64,000 bases of DNA from assembly GCA_036394915.1 (NCBI GenBank), contig DASWEE010000144.1:33210-97209 (forward strand), given 5' to 3'. A program made the translations under genes and the position numbers. The notes beneath the pieces are model-generated. The model was not told the origin of the DNA and did no database searches. It saw nothing but the letters and a program-made list of their open reading frames with translations. This stretch comes from JACDER01 sp036394915 (lineage in GTDB: Bacteria; Actinomycetota; Thermoleophilia; Gaiellales; Gaiellaceae). Shown here piece by piece: positions 49,310 through 56,390 of the stretch (its first letter is position 1; every line of letters begins with the position of its first letter).

Positions 49310-49894
49310 CTAGCTCATGCCCCCGCGTCCCACGACCTGGCCCTGCCACATGAGGATCCAGACGGCTTGCGTCGGGTCGTCGTCGTAGAAGAGATAGAGC
49401 TGGAGATCGTTGATCGTTTGCAGGCTGCGCGGGATCGACACTCTCGCCGACTCGACCTGACCGCCGCCGCTCTCCGACGAGACCAGCACGACGTTGTCCC
49501 AACCGAACTGGCCGTCGGACGGCTGCCCGCTCGCGCTGCGGGGAAGCGGATTCCGGCCCGTCGCCGGAAGCCAGTTCGCCGTCTGGCTCGTGGCTCGGAT
49601 GGCGAACTGCGTCTTGCCGTTGACGGTCATCGTCAGGTCCGAGCCGGTCGGGTTGAAGATCGTCACGTTTCCACCCCCCGCCGACGGGGCGCGGGGCGGC
49701 GTCGCGCTCTTCAGGGACTGGCCGCCGTGATTGAGAGGAAGGCCGGCGCTGGGAGACGAGCCGCCCGACCAGACGGCGGCGCCGATTCCGACGCCGGCGC
49801 CGACCCCCACGAGCGCACCCAAGATGCTCAGCGCGACCGCCGTCCGTCTGCCGACAGGAGTCCGCCGCCGTGCGTTGCTGTCGTCAGATCTCAC
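49310..49894 (-). CDS. Membrane-anchored hypothetical protein
   Basis: 194 residues from GTG at 49894 (an ATG at 49975 is further upstream but would overlap the preceding gene). One N-terminal span (TAVALSILGALVGVGAGVGI), a low-complexity linker, then an outer domain NVTIFNPTGSDLTMTVNGKT, DGQFGWDNVVLVSSESGGGQ and TINDLQLYLFYDDDPTQAVW. No family recognised. Lies between the two att repeats, so it may be element cargo. Confidence 0.6.
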   Translation of the reverse strand: MRSDDSNARRRTPVGRRTAVALSILGALVGVGAGVGIGAAVWSGGSSPSAGLPLNHGGQSLKSATPPRAPSAGGGNVTIFNPTGSDLTMTVNGKTQFAIRATSQTANWLPATGRNPLPRSASGQPSDGQFGWDNVVLVSSESGGGQVESARVSIPRSLQTINDLQLYLFYDDDPTQAVWILMWQGQVVGRGGMS

Positions 49895-49902
49895 AGCGGC
49901 CC

Positions 49903-50124
49903 TTAGGCGGGCGTCCCCTCGGCGAGCCAGCGCCGAAACAGATCGACTCGATCCTCCGGCCACGCACCGTCGCACGGCATCGTGCCCTCCTCCAGCCGTT
50001 GGAGGATCGCGGCCGCGTGGCTGCTGACGTCGTCGTACGACCAGGGGTCGAACGCGAACCGCATCGAGTCGCGGTCGCCCTCGCGGAAGAGCGGCTTGAT
50101 GTCGGTGTCGTAGCTGAGCGCCAC
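49903..50124 (-). CDS. Small conserved hypothetical protein
   Basis: 73 residues from a GTG: VALSYDTDIKPLFREGDRDS, MRFAFDPWSYDDVSSHAAAI, LEEGTMPCDGAWPEDRVDLF, RRWLAEGTPA. The pattern (SYDTDIKPLFR..D, DLWSYDDV, GTMPCDGAWP) is one I associate with short actinobacterial proteins of unknown function, reminiscent of the cytochrome-type 'DIKPLF' segments. Stop is 8 nt before the next gene's start, probable operon. Confidence 0.65.
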   Translation of the reverse strand: MALSYDTDIKPLFREGDRDSMRFAFDPWSYDDVSSHAAAILQRLEEGTMPCDGAWPEDRVDLFRRWLAEGTPA

Positions 50125-50157
50125 AGTCGTGAGGATAACGCTCGCTACGATCGAGAG

Positions 50158-50358
50158 ATGAACCTGCCGCCGGTGCTCGCGCGCTTCGTCGACGCCAGTA
50201 ACGCGCGGGACGTCGACGCCTTCCTCACCTGTTTCGACACCGACGCCGTCGTCGAGGACGAGGGCCGGACGCACCGTGGGCTCGCCGCGTTGCGCGGCTG
50301 GAAGCAGGAGACTCAGGACCGCTTCCACTACACGATCGAGCCCACCGGGCTCGACTAG
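50158..50358 (+). pseudogene. SnoaL-like (NTF2 fold) protein, truncated
   Basis: 66 residues: MNLPPVLARFVDASNARDVD, AFLTCFDTDAVVEDEGRTHR, GLAALRGWKQETQDRFHYTI, then a TAG at 50356-50358. SnoaL-like proteins are about 100-130 residues, so the second half is missing. The reading frame beyond the TAG continues at once, in the same frame, as integrase sequence: a deletion junction. Confidence 0.7.
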
Positions 50359-50850
50359 ACGGAGCAGGCCCGGCGGGAGGTAGACCTCGCGCCGTCGCTC
50401 GTGGCGATGCTCCGCGAGCACAAGCTCCGATCGCTCCACTCAGCGCAGGGCGATCCGGTGTTTAGCTCGGCCGATGGCTCTCCGTTCCACTACCTCCGCG
50501 TTGGCCGGGCGCTGAAAGCGATCGCCGATCGAGCGGGGCTGAACGAGGAAGGCCGGGCGAAGCTCCGCTGGCACGACCTTCGGCACACCGCCGCCTCTCT
50601 CTTGATCGCCGAAGGGCTGAACGTCGTCTATGTCAGCCGCCAGCTCGGGCACGCGAACCCGAGCATCACCCTGACGGTGTACGGGCACGAGTTCGGCCGC
50701 ACGGAGCACGCCGAACGCGCACGCTCCGCGATGGACGCCGCGCTGGGCAACAAGTGGGCAACGTCCGACGGGAAACAGGCGGAAAGCGGTCCACCCGAGC
50801 ATGGGGCGGAAGTCGCTCAGCTACGCGAAATCGGAAATGGCGGGAACTGA
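50359..50850 (+). pseudogene. Tyrosine recombinase/integrase, C-terminal fragment
   Basis: About 163 residues without an N-terminal half: TEQARREVDLAPSLVAMLRE, then the catalytic domain RWHDLRHTAASLLIAEG (HxxR box II), VSRQLGHANPSITLTVYGHE (box III His and the nucleophile Tyr). The catalytic Arg I and the core-binding domain are lost. Ends 20 nt before the att repeat at 50871, as expected for an integrase next to its attachment site. Confidence 0.85.
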
Positions 50851-50870
50851 CCGGAACGGGTCTGGCCCGC

Positions 50871-50927
50871 CTTAAAACCAGGTGTCCCCTTCTGGGGGCG
50901 TGAGGGTTCGACTCCCTCCCCCGGCAC
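50871..50927 (+). mobile_element. Attachment site repeat, distal copy (tRNA-Leu 3' fragment)
   Basis: Perfect 57-bp copy of 49230-49286. It lacks the tRNA 5' half and cannot encode a tRNA. Confidence 0.85.
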
Positions 50928-50954
50928 TTGGGCGTGTGACATGGTGTGGGCCAG

Positions 50955-51279
50955 ATGTCGCTAGATCACACGAGGGAAAGAGCGCGCCGACGCCCTAGAA
51001 AGTGTTACGCCGTTCCGTTCGTGCTGATGGCGGTGCTCGGCGTTGCGGGCTGCGGCGGGAGCAGCGACTCGGCCAACCTGAGCGGGGCCGACCTGCGCGG
51101 GGTCGACTTGGACGAGGCCCAAATGCGGGGAGCCACCCTCGTCGACGCCGACCTCAGCGGGACAAACTTGAATCTGGCGGATCTGAGCGGGGCCGATCTG
51201 AGCAGGACCAATCTGAGCGGAGCGAAGTTCTGCAAGACGACCATGCCGGATGGGGTCGGTCAACAATCGGGACTGCTGA
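50955..51279 (+). pseudogene. Pentapeptide-repeat lipoprotein, frameshifted at its end
   Basis: Lipoprotein signal (PFVLMAVLGVAG then C), then about ten pentapeptide repeats of the A(D/N)LSG type (ANLSGADLRGVDLDEAQMRG and so on). The normal end (MPDG then SVNNRDC and stop) appears if one G is removed from the run 51252-51255; as read, the frame runs on into the next gene and would fuse both. TGA of the restored frame is at 51277-51279. ATG at 50955 chosen; GTG 50946 is possible. Confidence 0.65.
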
Positions 51280-51308
51280 GGGAACGCCGGGGCCTATTAT
51301 TTCCGGCG

Positions 51309-51608
51309 ATGCCCTGGAAGGTCTGGTACCAGTCGCACGGCAAGTTCGCCAAGCGGTACGCGTCGGGGATGCTGATGATCGAGCCCGGCCGCGCGACCTA
51401 CGAGGGCAAGAAGGAATCGGTCACGATCAACAACGCCAGCAAGGTCGACCGCCAGATGATCGGGATGAACACCTGGATCCACGTCGAGTACGAGGCCGGC
51501 GGCGAGACGCGCCATGCCTACTTCCTCGACAAGCGGATGCTCGGCTGGTCCGGGGTGCTGGGCGGGAACGACAAGCTGCACGACGAGCTGATCGCCGCGC
51601 TCACCTGA
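51309..51608 (+). CDS. Hypothetical protein, PH-like domain candidate
   Basis: 99 residues from ATG 51309: MPWKVWYQSHGKFAKRYASG, MLMIEPGRATYEGKKESVTI, NNASKVDRQMIGMNTWIHVE, YEAGGETRHAYFLDKRMLGW and an amphipathic end. The strand pattern with a final helix suits a bacterial PH-like domain, but this is inference. As the sequence stands it is in frame with the pentapeptide gene. A TATTAT string at 51295-51300 could be its own -10. Confidence 0.55.
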   Translation: MPWKVWYQSHGKFAKRYASGMLMIEPGRATYEGKKESVTINNASKVDRQMIGMNTWIHVEYEAGGETRHAYFLDKRMLGWSGVLGGNDKLHDELIAALT

Positions 51609-51614
51609 ACGACG

Positions 51615-51641
51615 ACACCACATGGTGTATAGTGACACCAT
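51615..51641 (+). promoter_or_regulatory. vapBC operator and promoter
   Basis: Three hexamer half-sites in alternating orientation: ACACCA (51615), TGGTGT (51623), ACACCA (51635). A -10 element TATAGT (51628-51633) lies inside them and a weak -35 (CTGAAC, 51605-51610) sits 17 bp upstream. The vapB ATG at 51640 is only 7 nt past the -10, so the mRNA would be leaderless. Suits autorepression by the ribbon-helix-helix antitoxin. Confidence 0.7.
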
Positions 51642-51903
51642 GGGCCGCACGCAGATCTATCTGAACGATGAGGAACTGGCGCTGCTCGAACGAGTCGAGC
51701 AGGCAACGGGAGCATCCCGCTCGGAGCTGATCAGACGCGCCGTGCGCAGGACGTACGGCGAAATGAGTAAGGAGGAGCGGCTAGCTGCGCTTCGGCAGGC
51801 GGCCGGCATCTGGCGTGACCGGCCGTTTACGGGTGCCGAATACGTCGAGGCGATTCGAGGCGGTGACCTGAACGAGCGGCTCCGCGTGCTGGGTATCGAT
51901 TGA
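51640..51903 (+). CDS. vapB: VapB-type ribbon-helix-helix antitoxin
   Basis: 87 residues: GRTQIYLNDEELALLERVEQ begins an RHH/CopG DNA-binding domain, with ATGASRSELIRRAVRRTYG as its helices; the C-terminal part (QAAGIWRDRPFTGAEYVEAI) should wrap the toxin. ATG 51640 preferred over 51622 because the operator overlaps the latter. Its TGA overlaps the toxin TTG. Confidence 0.88.
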   Translation: MGRTQIYLNDEELALLERVEQATGASRSELIRRAVRRTYGEMSKEERLAALRQAAGIWRDRPFTGAEYVEAIRGGDLNERLRVLGID

Positions 51904-52277
51904 AGCTCCTCGACTCGACTGTGGCGATCGACTTCCTGCGCGGCAGGGACGTCGCAGTCGCGCGGGTCGAAGCGACTGCCAATGACGGTGAATGGCTCAG
52001 CGCCAGCGAGATCGTGCGCTTCGAGATCGTCGCCGGTGGGCGAGACGAGGAGCTCGACTCGATTGAGCGATTCTTCGGCGGGCTCGAGTGGGTGCCCGTC
52101 GACGAGACGATCGCCCGGCTCGGGGGTCTGCTCGCTCGCCGCTTCCGTCGCAGCCACGCCGGCATCGCAGCGTCGGATTACTTGATTGCTGCGACCGCCT
52201 TGGTCCTGGACGCCGAGCTGCTGACCACGAACGTTCGTCACTTCCCGATGATCGAAGGACTGCGTCCCGCGTACTGA
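51900..52277 (+). CDS. vapC: VapC-type PIN-domain toxin
   Basis: 125 residues, TTG start overlapping the vapB stop. PIN acidic residues are present: LLDSTVAIDFLRG (first Asp), SEIVRFEIVAGG (Glu), HAGIAASDYLIAATAL (Asp), AELLTTNVRHFPMIEGL. A ribonuclease that cleaves specific RNAs when free of VapB. Complete; no sign of decay. Confidence 0.88.
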   Translation: MKLLDSTVAIDFLRGRDVAVARVEATANDGEWLSASEIVRFEIVAGGRDEELDSIERFFGGLEWVPVDETIARLGGLLARRFRRSHAGIAASDYLIAATALVLDAELLTTNVRHFPMIEGLRPAY

Positions 52278-52297
52278 GCTGTCCCTATCCTGACGGC

Positions 52298-52921
52298 GTG
52301 CTCCTCCGTCGCCTCGCCCCGCTCGCCGCGGTCGCGCTCGTCTGCGTTCCCGCCGCGCGCGCGGACGCCGACCCCGCCAGCGACATCCTCTACACACAGC
52401 GGATCTTCCTCCCCTTCTTCGGCGGCAGGGTCTCGACGGAGAAGGCCGCGGTGCTGAAGCAGGTCGTGGACGAGGCCTACGCCAAGGGCTTCAAGATCAA
52501 GGTGGCGGTGATCGGCGCGCCGAACGACCTCGGCGGCGTCTATCAGCTGTTCGGCCAGCCGCAGACCTACGCGCAGTTCCTCGGGCGCGAGCTCGTCTTC
52601 CTCTACAAGGGCCTGCTCGTCACGGTGATGCCGCAGGGCTTCGGCGTCTACCAGTACAAGAAGTCGACCGCTCCCCAGCAGGCGCTGCTGAAGACGATCG
52701 CGATCCCGAAGGGGACGGACGGGCTGGCGGAGGCGGCGACACAGGCGGTCGCGAAGCTCGCGCACGTGAAGATCCCCGCGGCCCCGCCGACCCCCGGGAA
52801 GAAGTCCGGCGGCTCGTCGAGCTGGACGCTGATCGCGATTCTGGGTGGAGGCGCGGCGGTGCTGCTCGCGATGATCGTGCTCGGCCCGATCGCGGTTCGC
52901 CGGAGAAGAGCCGCGACGTGA
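52298..52921 (+). CDS. Secreted, membrane-anchored protein, paralogue of 61761
   Basis: 207 residues, GTG start. Signal peptide (LAPLAAVALVCVPAARA), then DADPASDILYTQRIFLPFFG, IKVAVIGAPNDLGGVYQLFG, YAQFLGRELVFLYKGLLVTV, MPQGFGVYQY and a C-terminal membrane span (LIAILGGGAAVLLAMIVLGP). The body matches the protein at 61761-62576. The overall plan (secreted domain, C-terminal anchor) recalls TPM-domain proteins, but I cannot confirm it. First gene of a tightly overlapping run to 54254. Confidence 0.7.
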   Translation: MLLRRLAPLAAVALVCVPAARADADPASDILYTQRIFLPFFGGRVSTEKAAVLKQVVDEAYAKGFKIKVAVIGAPNDLGGVYQLFGQPQTYAQFLGRELVFLYKGLLVTVMPQGFGVYQYKKSTAPQQALLKTIAIPKGTDGLAEAATQAVAKLAHVKIPAAPPTPGKKSGGSSSWTLIAILGGGAAVLLAMIVLGPIAVRRRRAAT

Positions 52922-53409
52922 CTGCGCTTATCCTCGCGCTGATGCTGGGGCGCTTCCCCTACCCGCCGACCCCGATCGGCGTTGGGCCCAAGTTCCATCC
53001 GCGGCCGGCCACTCACCCCGGGCGCCTCGCCTGCACGAGCGGAGGGAAGCGCGACGGCGTCCACCTGGAGCTGTTCGCGCGCAACCGCGTCGTGATCGTC
53101 CCCGCCGGGATCGGGCTCAAAGGGAGCTGCTCGTACCCGCTGCGAACGCGCTGGCCGATCGGCGTGATCGAGGTGCAGGGCCGTTACACGCTCGGCCGCT
53201 TCTTCCGGCTCTGGGGGCAGCCGGTCTCCCCGACCCGGCTCGTCGGCTTCAGGACGACGCGCGACCGACCCGTCCGCGCCTACGTCGCCGGGAAGCGGTG
53301 GCGCGGTCCGCTCGGCGCGATCCCGCTCCGCCGCCACGCGCAGATCGTGCTGGAGCTCGGCAAGTACATCCCGCCGCACAAGCGCTTCCTGTTCCCGAGG
53401 GGCCTGTGA
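52918..53409 (+). CDS. Hypothetical protein related to the domain of 48374
   Basis: 163 residues, GTG start on the previous stop. IEVQGRYTLGRFFRLWGQPV, AYVAGKRWRGPLGAIPLRRH and LELGKYIPPHKRFLFPRGL parallel YSLGQFFGVWG...IDGKRFLG...ENHQEIAIVYGTPPSH in the membrane-anchored protein at 48374, but most His residues there are missing here. Short hydrophobic N-terminus (LILALMLGRFPYPP) may be a weak signal. Function unknown. Confidence 0.65.
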   Translation: MTALILALMLGRFPYPPTPIGVGPKFHPRPATHPGRLACTSGGKRDGVHLELFARNRVVIVPAGIGLKGSCSYPLRTRWPIGVIEVQGRYTLGRFFRLWGQPVSPTRLVGFRTTRDRPVRAYVAGKRWRGPLGAIPLRRHAQIVLELGKYIPPHKRFLFPRGL

Positions 53410-54254
53410 GGCGCGCCGCCCTGCTCCTCGCGCTGCTCGCCGCGCTCGCCGCCGGCTGCAGCGGCGGCGGGGGCACGAACACCGTCACCGTCGGTCCGGC
53501 CAAGGTCTTCCGCCTCGTCGGGATCGAGCCCGCCAGCCCGGTCGAGCCCGGCAGACCGGCAAAGGTCGCCTTCACGGTCGAGCAGCCCTCCGGCAAGCCG
53601 CTGACGAAGTACAAGACCGGCCCCGGCCCTCACACCGGAATCCACGTGATCATCGTCAAGGACGACCTGTCCACGATCATCCACCGCCACCCGCCGATCA
53701 AGACGAACGGCCGGGTCGAGGAGCCGGTCACGTTCCCGACCCCGGGGCCATACCGCGTCCTCACCGACATCTACCCCCAGCTCGCGGGGCCGCTGCGCAA
53801 CTTCCAGCTCTCGTACGACATCCACGTGGCCGGCAAGTACAAGCCGCAGCCGCTGCCCCCGTTCCGGCCGTCGGAGACGGTGGACGGCTACCACGTCGTC
53901 ATCCACGGGAAGCCGAAGCTGCGCGCGATCTTCCCCGCCTTCATGAGGATTACCGTCACCGACCCGCAGGGGAAGCCGGTCGTCTTCCACCCCTGGTACG
54001 GAGCGCTCGCGCACGCCGTCTTCTTCCACCAGGGCAACCTCGACTACTTCCACACGCACATCTGCGGGCCGAGCACGCCCGGCTGCACGTCGTTTCTCGG
54101 CGGCGCGAAGGTGACGGGACGCTCGACGACGCCGGGGCAGCTGCGCGTCGGCATCCTGCTCCCGGAGGCGGGCACCTGGCGGCTCTTCCTCCAGTTTCAG
54201 GCCCCGGACGGGAAGATCATCACCGCGCCCTTCACGCTGAAGGCCTCCTCGTAA
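53406..54254 (+). CDS. Putative cupredoxin-like lipoprotein
   Basis: 282 residues, GTG start. Lipoprotein signal LLLALLAALAAGC. Two similar halves each with HTGIHVIIVKDDLSTIIHRH (first) and FFHQGNLDYFHTHICGP (second), His-rich loops on beta-strands, with ending GTWRLFLQFQAPDGK. This resembles copper-handling periplasmic proteins that flank CopC/YcnI. Likely metal-binding outside the membrane; exact family uncertain. Overlaps the end of the convergent gene by 23 nt. Confidence 0.65.
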   Translation: MRRAALLLALLAALAAGCSGGGGTNTVTVGPAKVFRLVGIEPASPVEPGRPAKVAFTVEQPSGKPLTKYKTGPGPHTGIHVIIVKDDLSTIIHRHPPIKTNGRVEEPVTFPTPGPYRVLTDIYPQLAGPLRNFQLSYDIHVAGKYKPQPLPPFRPSETVDGYHVVIHGKPKLRAIFPAFMRITVTDPQGKPVVFHPWYGALAHAVFFHQGNLDYFHTHICGPSTPGCTSFLGGAKVTGRSTTPGQLRVGILLPEAGTWRLFLQFQAPDGKIITAPFTLKASS

Positions 54255-55134
54255 GCAGATAGGCCAGACACGTCGCCGATCCGGCGGCGAGCGCGAGAGA
54301 GACCGCGGCGCGCTCGAGGGTGGCAGGGAGCGCCGACAGGACGAGGCCGTGGCCGAGCACCGGAAACAGGACGACCCCCTCGTAGATCCCGACGACGCCG
54401 ACGACGAATGCGATCAGGATCCGCAGCTCGGCGCGTGCGCGAAAGAGTCCGAAGAGGGCCAGCGCCGCGATCGCCGCGGCGACCGCGACCGAAGCGTAGG
54501 ACGAGGCAGTCGTCTCCGGTCGTCCGTACAGGTCGCGGCCCGCGCGGGCCACCACGACGGCTACGGCGGTGAGCGCTGGGAAGGCGAGGATCGCTCGATT
54601 CGTCCTGACGGCCAGTGTGGCGAGTAGGAGTCCGACGGCCAGCGGCAGCAGCCAGAGCCAGAGCTGAGGCGGCGGAACGTAGTCGAGCTCCCCGGCGATT
54701 CGCCCCGCCCGCCCGTCGAGCCGGTACCCGATCGTCCAGGTCGAGTGGTGGAGCACCACGCCCGCGTGCAGCCGGTGCTCGTGCCAGGAGTAGGAGTCGC
54801 TGACCGAGACGCGGTCCCACGAGCGCCCGCCCGAGCCTCTTGCGATCCCGTTCACCCGCGCGGTCGGAGAGCGCTCGTTGACGTAGACGCTCCCGCCTTC
54901 GAAGCGGAGCATCGGCTCGCCGACGAGGCCCAGCACCACCAGCCGCGTGCCGGGGCGGGCGCGAACCCAGAGCCGCTGGTCGCCGTCCAGGACGCGGGGC
55001 TCGAATCCGTGGATCGGAGAGAGGATCGTCGCGCGGTAGTTGACGGCGACGACCGGTCCCAGGCCGCCGTGCGCGAAAGCGCTCGACGGCGCCACCAGCG
55101 CGGCGACCGCCAAGACGACGAGCCATCTCCTCAT
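54232..55134 (-). CDS. Exported multi-span membrane protein
   Basis: 300 residues. Signal peptide (WLVVLAVAALVAPSSAFA), an outer domain with HGGLGPVVAVNYRATILSPI, RVLDGDQRLWVRARPGTRLV and WHEHRLHAGVVLHHSTW, then five or so hydrophobic spans (LWLLPLAVGLLLATLAV, ILIAFVVGVVGIYEGVV, VSLALAAGSATCLAYLL). His-rich HGG and HEHRLHAG suggest metal contact. Context with copper genes. Family unknown. Confidence 0.68.
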   Translation of the reverse strand: MRRWLVVLAVAALVAPSSAFAHGGLGPVVAVNYRATILSPIHGFEPRVLDGDQRLWVRARPGTRLVVLGLVGEPMLRFEGGSVYVNERSPTARVNGIARGSGGRSWDRVSVSDSYSWHEHRLHAGVVLHHSTWTIGYRLDGRAGRIAGELDYVPPPQLWLWLLPLAVGLLLATLAVRTNRAILAFPALTAVAVVVARAGRDLYGRPETTASSYASVAVAAAIAALALFGLFRARAELRILIAFVVGVVGIYEGVVLFPVLGHGLVLSALPATLERAAVSLALAAGSATCLAYLLTRRPSA

Positions 55135-55153
55135 GCCCGTATCCTTGCCGGGC

Positions 55154-55777
55154 GTGCGGCGCGTGATCCGAAGTGGCTGCTGGGCCGGCGGGCTCGTCCT
55201 CGTGATCCTCGCCGCCCGCGCCCTCGCCTATGCGCTCTCGCCCTCGCCCCTCGCGCGCGCGTTCGAGCACCAGGTGGGCGGGCCCTCGCTGCCGTTCGTG
55301 ACCATCGGCGCCCTCGGGGCGGGCCTTGGCCTCGCGGCCGTAATCATCGCTCTCGCGTCGATGGGTGTGCGCGAGCGGGCACAGCTCGAGGTGGCCGAGG
55401 CGCCGAAGCTGCGACTGCGACGGCTCGCCGTGCGGGCGGTCCTGCTGTTCGCCGCCGCCTCGGCGGGGTTCGATCTGTTCGACTCCTACACGCATTGGCG
55501 CGCCGGGCTCGGCTGGCACGGGATCGACTGCCTGACCGGGCCCGTCCACCGGAATGCGATCCCGTTCCTCGCCGCGTTCTCGCTCATCGCCTGTGCTCTT
55601 GCCGCGGCGTTCGAGCACGTGCTGGCCTGGATGCGGCGGACGATCGAGCGGATCCGCGCCGCCGGCCTCCGCTTCGCGCCCCGCCCTCTCGTCCTCGCAT
55701 TTCCAGACGTTCACGCACGACCCGCCCCGGTCGCCGTTGCCTCGCTCGGCGCCCGCGGGCCTCCTTTCGCGGACTGA
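55154..55777 (+). CDS. Four-span membrane protein of unknown function
   Basis: 207 residues from GTG. Spans near GGLVLVILAARALAYAL, FVTIGALGAGLGLAAVIIAL, LAVRAVLLFAAASAGFDLFD and AIPFLAAFSLIACALAAAFE, with WRAGLGWHGIDCLTGPVHRN between the last two. The C-terminus is short and cytoplasmic. 28 nt before ycnI and transcribed with it. No family recognised; a copper/cytochrome-assembly role is inferred from neighbours. Confidence 0.6.
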   Translation: MRRVIRSGCWAGGLVLVILAARALAYALSPSPLARAFEHQVGGPSLPFVTIGALGAGLGLAAVIIALASMGVRERAQLEVAEAPKLRLRRLAVRAVLLFAAASAGFDLFDSYTHWRAGLGWHGIDCLTGPVHRNAIPFLAAFSLIACALAAAFEHVLAWMRRTIERIRAAGLRFAPRPLVLAFPDVHARPAPVAVASLGARGPPFAD

Positions 55778-55805
55778 CCCAGTCCACTTCGTCGAAAGGA
55801 GACCC

Positions 55806-56390
55806 ATGAAGCGGTACCTGGCGCTTGGCGCCGCCCTACTCACTGCGCTCGTCGTGACCTCAGTCGCCTGGGCGCATGCGGAGATGAGCCCTCCGGTCGT
55901 CAAAGCGAAGACGGCCCAGGTGTTCACGCTCGCTGTCCCGACCGAGGAGGAGGGAGCGACGACGACAACGATCGAGCTGACTCCGCCTGCCGGGTTCTCG
56001 ATCGACTCGTTCGTCGACGCCCCCGGCTGGAAGCGGGACGTTCAGCAGACCGGCTCGGGCGAGGAAGCGACGATCACGAAGGTAACCTGGTCGGGCGGGA
56101 GCCTGCCGACGGATGAGGCGACGAACTTCCAGTTCCTGGCCTCGACGGACGCGTCCAAGAGCTACGAGTTCGACGTCCGGCAGACCTACTCGAATGGGAA
56201 GGTCGTCGACTGGTCGGGGCCTGAGTCCTCCGACACGCCCGCGCCCGTGATCGAGGCGAAGTCCTCGCTCGGCGGAGGAGGGACGTCGATCGTGACCTGG
56301 ATCGCGCTCGTACTCGGTGCGCTCGGGCTCGTCGCCGGAGGCGTTGCGCTCGTCGGGCGCCCCGGCGGAGGCGGCCGCGAGATCGCGTGA
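55806..56390 (+). CDS. ycnI: YcnI-type copper-associated protein (DUF1775)
   Basis: 194 residues, ATG with AAAGGAGA upstream. Signal peptide ending AWA then HAEMSPPVVKAKTAQVFTLA (mature His at the N-terminus, a feature of copper sites in this family), IELTPPAGFSIDSFVDAPGW, KVTWSGGSLPTDEATNFQFL (conserved core), and a C-terminal anchor (VTWIALVLGALGLVAGGVAL). Family proteins bind copper outside the membrane. Stop overlaps the copCD GTG. Confidence 0.85.
   Translation: MKRYLALGAALLTALVVTSVAWAHAEMSPPVVKAKTAQVFTLAVPTEEEGATTTTIELTPPAGFSIDSFVDAPGWKRDVQQTGSGEEATITKVTWSGGSLPTDEATNFQFLASTDASKSYEFDVRQTYSNGKVVDWSGPESSDTPAPVIEAKSSLGGGGTSIVTWIALVLGALGLVAGGVALVGRPGGGGREIA

Noticed and set aside
50871..50927. 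Second tRNA-Leu gene
   Set aside because: Lacks the acceptor 5' half and D arm; it is the duplicated attachment core.
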